Source: Lachancea kluyveri NRRL Y-12651
Lineage: Eukaryota > Ascomycota > Saccharomycetes > Saccharomycetales > Saccharomycetaceae
NCBI GenBank assembly: GCA_000149225.2
Contig: CM000689.1
Span: 248,001 to 312,000 of the forward strand
Reading direction: 5' to 3'
DNA length: 64,000 bases
The notes beneath the pieces were generated by a model. The model did not search any database and had not been told where the DNA came from. It worked only from the letters and a program-made list of their open reading frames with translations. Shown piece by piece: positions 49,358 to 62,065 of this stretch (position 1 is the stretch's first letter; each line of letters opens with the position of its first letter). The position numbers and the translations under genes were made by a program.

Positions 49358-49917
49358 TTATGCGTGTTGCTGTTTTGTTTGGCTTTATGCTAGACAATAG
49401 AAACAATAAGTGTACGTTTTTTATACTGCCGCTGCATTTCTATCGCAAATTGCTGTCCGCTCGTTTGTATGGTGCCAGAATCCGAGCTCGAGCGTAACAA
49501 AGTTTACCCATTTGGGCAACTAAAAGAACTTTATTTCATTTCTTTTTTTTTTTTTCGCAGGAATACCCGCAACTAAACAAGCGAAGTCGAATAGTCCCAG
49601 GTCTGTTGAGCCTGGCTCTAATAATTTACAAACAGCATCATATGATATATGCAGTCGCTTTCTTTTAGTTTCTTCGTTTTATTGTTTTATCGTTGTTTTT
49701 TTTTTTTTTTCTTGTTCAAAAACTATCATAACAACAGATGGTTTCTAATCAAATAAAATATGTACAGAGCCGAAGCGCGTGATTGGCCTCCAGCCGACCC
49801 GCATACAAACAGATTTTGACACCGTGTGTGTTTGGCAATGGCCCGGCTGCGCTGAAGGTTTTACCGGAAAATAGATCGTAACAGAAGCAAGCCAGACACA
49901 GGCAACAAGAAGCCCAA
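49358..49917. promoter_or_regulatory. P450 promoter and 3' flank of DSL1
   Basis: TATAAAAA on the minus strand at about 49416-49423 probably serves the P450. T-rich runs lie at about 49542-49556 and 49697-49710. No gene recognised. Confidence 0.4.
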
Positions 49918-52170
49918 TTAGTACTCGCTCTCCTCCCGGATACGCCTCACCTCGTCGATGCAGTCCCTCCTCAGTCCCGTGTCTGCAAACAGCAGTACTA
50001 TCCACTGCACGATCTCGTCGGTGGAAAAGATGTAAAAGTCGCCGTTATAGAACATGTCCATGATCTCTGTGAGGTGGGCGATCAAGACCTTGCTTACAAC
50101 AGCAAGCCTTTCTCGGAGCTCCTTGTACCTAACGTTGTCTTGCAGAATAGCGAGCTGTGTGCCGTCCAGGACCTGGCCCACCAGCCGCGCCAGGTTTTCA
50201 GAGTTTCTTTCTGAGATCGCGTGCCACCCAAGAATCTGGTCCTCAATGCAGGTTGTGTAGAGAAACTCTACAAACGAAAGAAGCCTGAAGTCGTCGTGCA
50301 AGGCAAGTAGTGCGGGATACACGACGTCGTTGACATACGGCAACAAGTGGCGCGCAACGATGTCCTGGTCGCGGTCCAGGTCGTTTGCCGCCAGGTTTTT
50401 CAGCTTCCGGGAGATCATGTTGTACACAGCCTTTTTCATGTTGTTGGTGTGCGTGTCCACAAGCCTGTACGATAGGTCTCTGAGTCCGGAAAGGTCCTGG
50501 CCTGTGTTCTTGCACACAATGTAGCTGACGTCGTTGGCCAGCTGCCACCACTGCGCATACTTGCACATGCACATGGCCATGAAAGACGTGTGCAACACGT
50601 TTGTCTTGTACGCGTAGCCGACGCCAATCTTGTCGCGGCCAATCTCGTCGCACCCTTTTTCAAAGTCTGCTAGCACGCTTTCGAACAGTGCAGGTATCTT
50701 GGTGACCTGGATCGAGTTGGGGCCTGCATGGCTATGAGTGATGCCTGCATGCCCAGCGGTGGTGCCATCTTTGTCGGTGTCAAGGTCGAGCTCGTCATCC
50801 CATGCCTCGTCCCAGCCTTCGGCCACCTCTCTGCTAACCGTAGAGTGCGCTTCCTGTGTTTCCTCATCGTCTAGGTTCAGACTGGCACTGTCGCCCCACC
50901 CGTCGCCGTCGTCCTCGTCCTCGCCGTCGTCGTCTCCCTCGCCCCAGGCCCATTCGTCCTTGGGCTCTTGAGCTTTTGCTGCTGTATCATCCTGTGCACC
51001 TCCAAGCGCATGTGTTTGCGCCTCTGCCGAGTGCAGTTCAGACCAACTCTTGTCCTTGAACGCTTCTCTGATGCGCCCTATCTGCTGCTGCAACAGCTTG
51101 TCCACAAGCAGGTTTACATACGATTGCTCGTCGTTCACCAGACTGCTGATCTTGCTCCCCTCGTAGCTCCAAGCAGAATTCTCCCTCCTGGACAAGCTCT
51201 CCAGCGTGCCGTTGATCTCCAGCACTTCTGCCTTCAGCACAGCGTCCTGTGACAGCTCTCTGGAGTACTGCTTTACGCACTTGAGCAGTTCTGTCGCCAT
51301 GGTGTTGCCCACAGCGCTAAGGATGGTCGACGAGTCTGCCGGCACGGTCACGTCACTCAGATACGAGGCCACCTGCCGGAAACTGTCCAGGACCTCCTCG
51401 GCACGCGCCAGGCCTGGCTTGCACACCAATGCGCTGGCCTCCCTGACAATATGCGTATTAGGCCTGAACAAGAATGATTTCAACGTGTCCACAACCGGTG
51501 TCAAACGGATGTAGCTGGTGAGGATCAGCGACAACGTGCTGCACACGTCCTCTTTGCAGTCTTCCATGCTGACGGTGGCCACAAACCAGGACCGCGAGTC
51601 CACAAACCCGTCAGGGCAAAGATGCTCCTTCACAAACAATACGAGACTCTCGTATTCGCACCCACACTCGTGCTCGGGTCCCCTGTTGGCGTCGTCTGCA
51701 GCAATTCTCTTTTGGAACGCAAGCCGGTCTTCAGCAATTTGCCAAAACTGGTCAAGCATCTCCTGTATTTTCCGCACCAGCTTCAAGTGCAGGGAGTCCA
51801 CATGCACCGCCAACGACTGCTGGAACAGCATGCTTTGCCCGGACAGATCCATCAACGACAGCTTTCTGTGCAGCTTCTGCAGCGAGTCGTAGCACCTGTC
51901 CACCTCCAGCCGCGCAAAACAGGCGTCAAACTCTCGAACGAGGCCTGCCACGGCTGCAAACTGCTTCAACTCGTGCAGCTGCAGCGCTAGTGTCGATTCT
52001 TTTCGCACAAGCTCGTCGGTACTGGCCGCTCCAGCATGCACATCGCCGCCGCAAAGCTTTAAATTGGGGTCTCCTTCAACGGCTGTTGCAATCGCCTCCT
52101 GGTCCGACAGCAGCGCGTCGAGTTCTTTGGATATCTGTTCAAGCTCTTGGTCAACATGATCACTGAACAT
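49918..52170 (-). CDS. DSL1: ER tethering complex subunit DSL1
   Basis: Core of the Dsl1 complex, which captures Golgi-derived COPI vesicles at the ER. 750 residues (S. cerevisiae 754). Alpha-helical throughout. At about residues 403-478 lies a very acidic, Trp-containing loop (EWAWGEGDDD, DGWGDSASLNLDD, EGWDEAWDDELDLD). This matches the Dsl1 lasso whose Trp motifs bind the COPI coat. The overall sequence is weakly conserved, as is normal for Dsl1; gene order (ATX1, DSL1, SIP3) supports the call. Confidence 0.9.
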   Translation of the reverse strand: MFSDHVDQELEQISKELDALLSDQEAIATAVEGDPNLKLCGGDVHAGAASTDELVRKESTLALQLHELKQFAAVAGLVREFDACFARLEVDRCYDSLQKLHRKLSLMDLSGQSMLFQQSLAVHVDSLHLKLVRKIQEMLDQFWQIAEDRLAFQKRIAADDANRGPEHECGCEYESLVLFVKEHLCPDGFVDSRSWFVATVSMEDCKEDVCSTLSLILTSYIRLTPVVDTLKSFLFRPNTHIVREASALVCKPGLARAEEVLDSFRQVASYLSDVTVPADSSTILSAVGNTMATELLKCVKQYSRELSQDAVLKAEVLEINGTLESLSRRENSAWSYEGSKISSLVNDEQSYVNLLVDKLLQQQIGRIREAFKDKSWSELHSAEAQTHALGGAQDDTAAKAQEPKDEWAWGEGDDDGEDEDDGDGWGDSASLNLDDEETQEAHSTVSREVAEGWDEAWDDELDLDTDKDGTTAGHAGITHSHAGPNSIQVTKIPALFESVLADFEKGCDEIGRDKIGVGYAYKTNVLHTSFMAMCMCKYAQWWQLANDVSYIVCKNTGQDLSGLRDLSYRLVDTHTNNMKKAVYNMISRKLKNLAANDLDRDQDIVARHLLPYVNDVVYPALLALHDDFRLLSFVEFLYTTCIEDQILGWHAISERNSENLARLVGQVLDGTQLAILQDNVRYKELRERLAVVSKVLIAHLTEIMDMFYNGDFYIFSTDEIVQWIVLLFADTGLRRDCIDEVRRIREESEY

Positions 52171-52938
52171 TGCAGTCCTGCCACTTCTTGTCTGTTTACA
52201 CTGCTAGACCTTCTCCAGCATGCCAAAGGCGGTTTTTCGACAGCAAGCCGCAGCGATCAACCACCACCAAAAGCAAGCACACGCGCAAGAGCATCGCGAG
52301 AGTTACCCGGACTACCGGGACATTTGCAAACACGCACACACACGCCGCCGAGCTTGAGGGGAGAGGTGTAGCACGTGCTGTGTGGGAGTTGGGGTCCAGG
52401 TCGGATACGCACCAGAAGGGCTCCGTCTACTGCTAGGCCCATGTTTGTGCAAGGATGTATTACCAAGCTTCCTTTTACTTGTCCTCCATCTTTTGTTTAA
52501 TTCTTCGTGTCAGATAAATTGATGAATGTTGGATAGGAAACTGTTGTCGATCATTGGTGATCTGAGTGAGCTGAGTAAGGTTTTCATCACATAGAAGAAT
52601 TAATCAAAAAAAAAAAAAAAAATAAAGGCAAAAGATATATACACATGGATAAACAGAAACGAGTAGACTTACTCGGGCCTATTTATCTCCCGCGTTCTAC
52701 AAAGACGCCACCGAGTGCTGGTGCTGATGTTCTATTGTAATGTATTGTATAACATATAGAGAGAGGGAGGAAAAAGAGAAGAAAACCATTCGGCTTAAAT
52801 GCACAAAGAAATTTTCGCAACGTCGTCACATAGATTACCCGGGCGAGCCGCTGGACTGTCGGCATATTGGCTGCGCGGCTACCAGGGCTTGCAGAGGAAG
52901 GGAAACGCAGAGGAAGGAACGAGCGCGGCACATTGCCA
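52171..52938. promoter_or_regulatory. DSL1 promoter and SIP3 3' flank
   Basis: 768 bp. A17 run at 52606-52622 and AT-rich sequence around 52480-52660, the latter probably the SIP3 3' region. No gene, tRNA or element recognised. Confidence 0.4.
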
Positions 52939-56898
<3,960 letters not shown>

Positions 56899-57186
56899 GT
56901 TTTGTCTGAGGGGGAGCTCGCTGTGAGTGTGTGTGTGTGTGTGTGTGTACGTGTGTGAATTGAATCCGTGCCCCAGTAAACGGTCTGTACGCAGTCTGAG
57001 ATGCCGTGTGTGTTGTTTGCGTGGGCCTGGCTCGTCAACCAACCACAGTCTGCGGCGGACGGGTTCAGAAAGCCCCTAAAAGCAAGTTTCCTCGCCGTGG
57101 TGAGAACTGTCTTTCGTTAGACGCGATACATGTATATATCTGTGTGTATACATACGGATATGCTGCGCACGCGATACTCGCGCACG
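56899..57186. promoter_or_regulatory. SIP3 promoter and TGL2 3' flank
   Basis: A GT-dinucleotide run (about 56923-56955) lies just upstream of the SIP3 start. AT-rich alternating sequence at about 57125-57165. No gene seen. Confidence 0.4.
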
Positions 57187-58434
57187 CTAAAACCCCCGCC
57201 TGGCCAACCCGTCCGCGATGTTCAGGTAGAACTCCAGCACGTCTATCTCTGGCTTGACCTGCTCCTTGCCCGTTTCGGTCACCGCGCCCAGCGTGCTGGC
57301 CAGTTCCCTTTGCAGCTTGTTCTTCCAGTTGATAATGTCCAGGTGGTCCGTGTTCTGGAGCGAGCCCAGGTACTCGCCCCACCGGCTGCTTGCCACACTC
57401 ACCATGCCGTCGTTGGCGCTGCCGCTGGACGAGCCGTATATGATCTTCCACGACATGTAGAACACGTTGTACCACTTGGGCTCGAAGTACGACCCGTAGC
57501 TGAAGTACGCCACCTTCGGGTCGTTGGGTGTCACCTGGTTAAAGTATTTCATGTAGTTGGTGGTCAGCTGGTAGAACGCCGGGGGCAGCAGGACGGTTGC
57601 GTGCTCGCCCGGCAGTTCCCGCTTCAGGTCCTCAAACAGCCCCACCACAAAGTCTGCCATTTCCGAGCCGCGGTGCGGCGTCGACACCGTTGTCAGGCTC
57701 ATTACCTCGTAGTTTTTGTTTGGGATCTTTGAGATCAGGTACCGGCAGTCCAGCCCGCCCATGGAGTGTGCGATCAAGTTCACCTTGACGCTCTCCTGCT
57801 TCGCAAAGCCGTCCGTTGTGCTGGCGCGCTCGCTGTTGTACACTTCCTGCTTGACGGCGGTATCTTTGAGCTTGCCGGTCTCCTTTTCGATGAACCCGTT
57901 GAGAACCTTGGCTCTCTCTTCTATGCTGCCGAACCCGGGCACCTTGGCCGTGATGACCGTACAGCCCTTGCTCTCGAGCGCTTGTTTGACACCGATCCAG
58001 TAGTCCACCTCCAGCAGCGCCCTTTCGCTCTCGTCGTTGTGCGCCCCATCGTTTTCCATGAACTGCTCCGAGTTGTTGCCTCTGATGCTATTTGCGATCA
58101 GCTTGGTGAGCTGGTACACGGACGGGAACAGGATCAGCTTGTCGAACCCGGACAGCCCGTGGCAAAGCACGATGGGGTACTTGGGTGCCGCGTAGTGCTC
58201 CTTGGGCTCAAAGCTCCGGATCACCATGTCGTCTGTCTCGGTCGTTCTGCCTGCGAGTTGGTTGTACAGTCCAGCAAACAGCTTCACGTTGGCGTCCTGG
58301 GTGTCGTTGGCAATGCGATTCAGTGAGCGCGGGCGTGGGCGCTGTACGCTGCGACAGCGATGCTCCGCACTAGCAGAGAGTGTCGGCGTGATGGGTGTGG
58401 ATAGCCAGAACGGGTATCCGTACAATGCAGCCAT
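57187..58434 (-). CDS. TGL2: Mitochondrial triacylglycerol lipase TGL2
   Basis: Alpha/beta-hydrolase that cleaves tri- and diacylglycerols; mitochondrial in S. cerevisiae. 415 residues against 326. The oxyanion-hole strand PIVLCHGLSGFDKL (about 87-100) is followed by the nucleophile elbow AHSMGGLDCRYL (Ser224). Downstream TTVSTPHRGSEMADF, SANDGMVSVASSRWGEYLG (acidic residue) and QNTDHLDIINW (histidine) give a plausible triad. The longer length comes from the N-terminus (about 40 residues, Arg-rich, possible mitochondrial signal) and inserts around residues 120-210. Head-to-tail with SIP3 and the PPIL4-like gene. Confidence 0.9.
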   Translation of the reverse strand: MAALYGYPFWLSTPITPTLSASAEHRCRSVQRPRPRSLNRIANDTQDANVKLFAGLYNQLAGRTTETDDMVIRSFEPKEHYAAPKYPIVLCHGLSGFDKLILFPSVYQLTKLIANSIRGNNSEQFMENDGAHNDESERALLEVDYWIGVKQALESKGCTVITAKVPGFGSIEERAKVLNGFIEKETGKLKDTAVKQEVYNSERASTTDGFAKQESVKVNLIAHSMGGLDCRYLISKIPNKNYEVMSLTTVSTPHRGSEMADFVVGLFEDLKRELPGEHATVLLPPAFYQLTTNYMKYFNQVTPNDPKVAYFSYGSYFEPKWYNVFYMSWKIIYGSSSGSANDGMVSVASSRWGEYLGSLQNTDHLDIINWKNKLQRELASTLGAVTETGKEQVKPEIDVLEFYLNIADGLARRGF

Positions 58435-58709
58435 AGTTCCTTCAGTTTTTTGGTGCGTGTGTGTGTGTGTGTTTTTATGTATGTTTGCGTGTGTTTGCGT
58501 GTGGCGAGCAATTTAGAACGGTGTTGTTTCCGAGCGCGGGCCAAAACACCTTCGTGCCGCCGTGCTCTTTTACGAATCGCCAAGCGCCAAGCACTAACCA
58601 CCAAGTGCCACCCACTAGACAAGTGCGTAGCCTGAACCCTTCGTTGCGCAACCGTGTGGTTGTAATTTGATCCTACTCTTATACATATACACGCACACAT
58701 CCTTCCTAT
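58435..58709. promoter_or_regulatory. TGL2 promoter and 3' flank of the PPIL4-like gene
   Basis: 275 bp with a short GT-rich microsatellite (about 58454-58502). No other element or gene recognised. Confidence 0.35.
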
Positions 58710-59732
58710 CTAATCTCTCACGTCCCGCAACCTGCCGCGGCGCCAGCTGTCCGCCAGCCTGCTCACGCTCTGGCTAAAGTCGACGTGGATCCGCCGGTCG
58801 TCTACCAAAACACCGTCCATCTTGCTGTACGCCAGCTCGCACGCCTTTTGCTCGGAAAACTCTATGAACCCATATCCCAGCGAGCCGCCGGTGTCCTTGT
58901 CCCGCACAATCTCCACCGAGACAATCTCGCCAAACCGGTGGAATATCACCGCCAGGTCCTGCGCCCTGGTCATGGGGTTCAGCTTGCATACAAACAGCAC
59001 GTTTTCCAGCGGCTTGACGCCTGCACTCGGGATGTCGCCGATCGCCTCCAGCACCAGCTCCTTGTTTCTGATGTCTCGTTCGATGGCGTCCCCTGCTGAC
59101 TCGCGTCCAGTGTCCGCAAGGCCTGGCGGCAATCTGACGTTTCGCAATGGCAGCGTGACAGCGTAGGTCGGCAGGCCCTGTGGATCCGGAAACGGGTCGT
59201 GAAGCGGGTGGCACTTTTTGATCCTCACATCGACCAGCGGCCTCTTGTCGCCGTCCACCGCATAGGAGTTGAGCCTGTGCAGCGTTTTGTGGCTCTCCTG
59301 CACAACGCTTCCGAAAAACACAGCGTTGTCGTATCTGGTCGTGTTTTCGGCCAGCGACACCACGAGCAGGGACCCCACCAGTGGCACCAATTCCCTGTTC
59401 CTCGAGACTAGGAACCCTACAGCGCCGAATGTTGCCTCGCTGGTCCGCTGGTGGAGCGCCTGCGAAGACCGCACCAGTCTGGGCGTGGAATTGTCACGGT
59501 CCAAAATGCCCTCGACGGACGTGTTGTGGAACCTCAGCTCCTGCCGCTCCTCGTTGCCGAACAACGCGTCGCCGCTTTCCACAGAGTAGTTTCTGTTCAA
59601 GTTGTAAAAGCATTGGTATTGGTAGAAGCCGCTCTTGCAAAGCTTCAAAAAGTTGTACGACTCCACACGGAACCTCTCGCAGTCAAGGTCAATAACGAGG
59701 TCGCCAGCCGTGGTCTCTAGTAGCACGCTCAT
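58710..59732 (-). CDS. PPIL4-type cyclophilin-like/RRM protein
   Basis: 340 residues. The start MSVLLETTAGDLVIDLDCERFRVESYNFLKLCK (in adjoining pieces) is the N-terminus of the PPIL4/Cyp6 cyclophilin class. Catalytic features of active cyclophilins are absent: FHRxI..QGGD is FYNLNRNYSVESGD, and the SQFFIT strand is GSLLVVSL. A linker (PFPDPQGLPTYAVTLPLRNV) leads to a C-terminal RRM with RNP2 LFVCKLN and RNP1 LGYGFIEF (about residues 242-325). PPIL4 proteins are nuclear, spliceosome-linked RNA-binding proteins. S. cerevisiae has no RRM-containing cyclophilin among Cpr1-8, as far as I know. Probably an RNA-binding factor without isomerase activity. Confidence 0.85.
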   Translation of the reverse strand: MSVLLETTAGDLVIDLDCERFRVESYNFLKLCKSGFYQYQCFYNLNRNYSVESGDALFGNEERQELRFHNTSVEGILDRDNSTPRLVRSSQALHQRTSEATFGAVGFLVSRNRELVPLVGSLLVVSLAENTTRYDNAVFFGSVVQESHKTLHRLNSYAVDGDKRPLVDVRIKKCHPLHDPFPDPQGLPTYAVTLPLRNVRLPPGLADTGRESAGDAIERDIRNKELVLEAIGDIPSAGVKPLENVLFVCKLNPMTRAQDLAVIFHRFGEIVSVEIVRDKDTGGSLGYGFIEFSEQKACELAYSKMDGVLVDDRRIHVDFSQSVSRLADSWRRGRLRDVRD

Positions 59733-59959
59733 GTCTCTCTGTTTCTACTTCTATTTCTCTCGCTCTTCCTGTCCCTCTCTTGCACATACACACGTTTGTC
59801 CCCTCCCATCCGCCGACGTGCTTGCATGTATTATCTATTTTTTTTTTTTCCTCATGTATATACGTATGTACGGAATAGAAATAGAGAGAGACAGAGGAAC
59901 AGAAAAAAAGAATCCCAGATCCCATCCCATCGGATCACGTGGGCGCATGCGTGCATCCA
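59733..59959. promoter_or_regulatory. PPIL4-like promoter and COQ6 3' flank
   Basis: 227 bp with a pyrimidine-rich run next to the start (59733-59780), a T-rich run (about 59838-59849), a GA-rich run (about 59875-59910), and ATCACGTG at about 59934-59941. No gene seen. Confidence 0.35.
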
Positions 59960-61408
59960 TCACGAAGACGAGGGCCCGCTGATCCTAGACATCATAAAGT
60001 CCTTCAACGGGCCCATGTTGTTGACCAGGTTTAGCCCGAACGTCCTGGCAGCCACCACAGGTGCAGCATCCGTGGAGTACAGTTTGTGTAGCTTGTCGAC
60101 GATGCCTAGCAGCATGTTGTTGTGGGGGAAGCGGTCGGCCCAGTACGGCTCCAGTGCGAGCAGCGAGCCCAGATCCATTCCCCGCTGGGAAGCCTTCTCC
60201 AGCGTCTTTACTAGTGACTCCACGTCGCCCTGCCCCGCGTTCAAGCCCTGGCCTGCGAGCGGATGCGTGGTGTGCGCGGCGTCGCCCACCAGGGCCACCC
60301 TGTCCGCGACATACGTGTCCGCGTGCGACAGCTTCAGCGGGAACCTGGCCCTGGAGCCGTCCAGCACTTCAGCAATCTTTGGCGGGAACACCTCGTCGAT
60401 CAGTGCGTCGTCCTGGAGGGAGTCGTACACCTGCTGGGTCCTGAACTCGATGTCCTGGAGCAGCGCCTCCGTGCTGATGGTGCCGTTTTCGAGCTCCCGG
60501 TAGTAGTATTGCATGTCGGCGTCCTCGAGCACAAACGCCGCGTTGGCCAGCGCGACAAACTGCTGCGGTGTGAGCGAGAGCAGCAGCCGGGACAGCGGCT
60601 CGGTGGTGCTCCACACCATGGTGGCGTTGTCCTCTGGCAGCGGCAGGTGGGCCACGGGGCCGGTGGGCAGAAACCTCTGCCATCCCCTGATCTTGAACGG
60701 TGGGTACTCCAGCTTGAGCGTGGCGACGACGCCAAACCGGTTGTAGAACCACCCTCTGGACTCGATGTTGGCAAACCGCCTGACCGGTGAGTTAAAGCCG
60801 TCGCAGCCAACCAGCAGACGCGCCTTGTAGCTGTCGCCGTTGTCCAGTGTGACCACGGGCCACGAGCGCGGGTCCTGGGGGTCGCTGTGCTCGATGCCTA
60901 GCACCTTGGTCTTGTCGATGATGTGCAGGCTGGGCGAGCTGAGCTGCGAGATCCGGTGCAGCACCGAGCTCTGGATGTTCAGGATCTCCACCATGTAGCC
61001 CATGGAGTCCCGTTGCATCTCCAGGGTGCCGTTCGAGCAACCGTCCGTTACATACAGCCCGTCGAAGGGCTGGAGTCGCTCCTCCATGAGTCGGACGCCC
61101 ACCGTGTTTTCCAAAAAACCCCTGGACTGCGGCGTCAGGCTGATCACCCGGTTGGTGAAGGACTCTGGCGGCGACGTGTAGAACCCAGCGACTTTGCCGG
61201 TGATGTCGCCCGCATCTACCAGCGTGGTTGACAGGTGGGCCAGATGTGGCGACGTCTTGATTGCTGCGGCCAGCGTGAGGCCTGCGGGGCCACCACCGAC
61301 GATCAGGACGTCGGTGGTCTTTGGTGGAGAGGCGGCGGATGTCAATTGTCTGGCGAGAGCCGGGCACAAGCAGCAAGTTCTCTTCAGAGCGGCAGATCTA
61401 GCAAGCAT
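59960..61408 (-). CDS. COQ6: Ubiquinone biosynthesis monooxygenase COQ6
   Basis: Mitochondrial FAD monooxygenase that hydroxylates C5 of the coenzyme Q ring. 482 residues (S. cerevisiae 479). A short basic mitochondrial signal (MLARSAALKRTCCLCPALARQ), then the Rossmann motif VLIVGGGPAGLTLAAAI, the DG motif VGCDGFNSPVRRF, and the second FAD motif VALVGDAAHTTHPLAGQGLN. The end, FMMSRISGPSSS, is natural. Divergent from FOL1. In S. cerevisiae COQ6 is on chromosome VII, away from FOL1. Confidence 0.96.
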   Translation of the reverse strand: MLARSAALKRTCCLCPALARQLTSAASPPKTTDVLIVGGGPAGLTLAAAIKTSPHLAHLSTTLVDAGDITGKVAGFYTSPPESFTNRVISLTPQSRGFLENTVGVRLMEERLQPFDGLYVTDGCSNGTLEMQRDSMGYMVEILNIQSSVLHRISQLSSPSLHIIDKTKVLGIEHSDPQDPRSWPVVTLDNGDSYKARLLVGCDGFNSPVRRFANIESRGWFYNRFGVVATLKLEYPPFKIRGWQRFLPTGPVAHLPLPEDNATMVWSTTEPLSRLLLSLTPQQFVALANAAFVLEDADMQYYYRELENGTISTEALLQDIEFRTQQVYDSLQDDALIDEVFPPKIAEVLDGSRARFPLKLSHADTYVADRVALVGDAAHTTHPLAGQGLNAGQGDVESLVKTLEKASQRGMDLGSLLALEPYWADRFPHNNMLLGIVDKLHKLYSTDAAPVVAARTFGLNLVNNMGPLKDFMMSRISGPSSS

Positions 61409-62065
61409 GTGGTATGATGTGGACTAGTGATGCTGTTTTCCTGCTGTGCACGGGGAACAAGGGCGGTGTTGTGTGTACGAGCAATTTCAGGTTTGGGTCG
61501 TGTGCGCGCGTGATCAGGAGAAGCGAGGGCACAGCGTCTGGGCCGGGTGAGACTCTCTCACTCTACTCTTCACACGGCCGAGCAACAGCGAGCGCGCTGC
61601 AAGGTCCGACTGCTGGCCGCCATGGCTGGCATCGGCGTGTGTACCTCTGTGTGCTTGGGAATTCACATGCACACAAGAGTGACGGAGTGCGAAACATAGG
61701 GGAAAAGAGGCGGCCGAGAGCCGGCGCCACACCTGGCGTTCCAGAATACGTTGCAGAGTGTGTTTCCCATCAAACTGCTGCTCCCGATGCCGTACTCCGC
61801 TGAAAAAATGAATAAAAAAACAAATAAAAAAAGAAAAAACTGCCCGGGAAAAAAAAGAGCGACCCTCAAATCAGCTCATCTCCAACCCAAAGTTGATCTT
61901 CCTTTCCTCTGCAAGGAAGTGTGTCCACGTTTAGACAACTCTCCGGCCTTTGCACACTCTTTCAAGGTGTCTCTACTCGCCAGCCTACTCTTCAAACCGA
62001 TTGTACCAGCCCGACTCTGCTGCATCCAAAGCATCGCCGTACCAGCCGCCATCAGAAACTACACC
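61409..62065. promoter_or_regulatory. Divergent COQ6/FOL1 promoter
   Basis: 657 bp; an A-rich stretch with few other bases (61802-61841) lies on the FOL1 side, and the FOL1 leader is C/T-rich. No recognisable binding site or additional gene. Confidence 0.4.
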
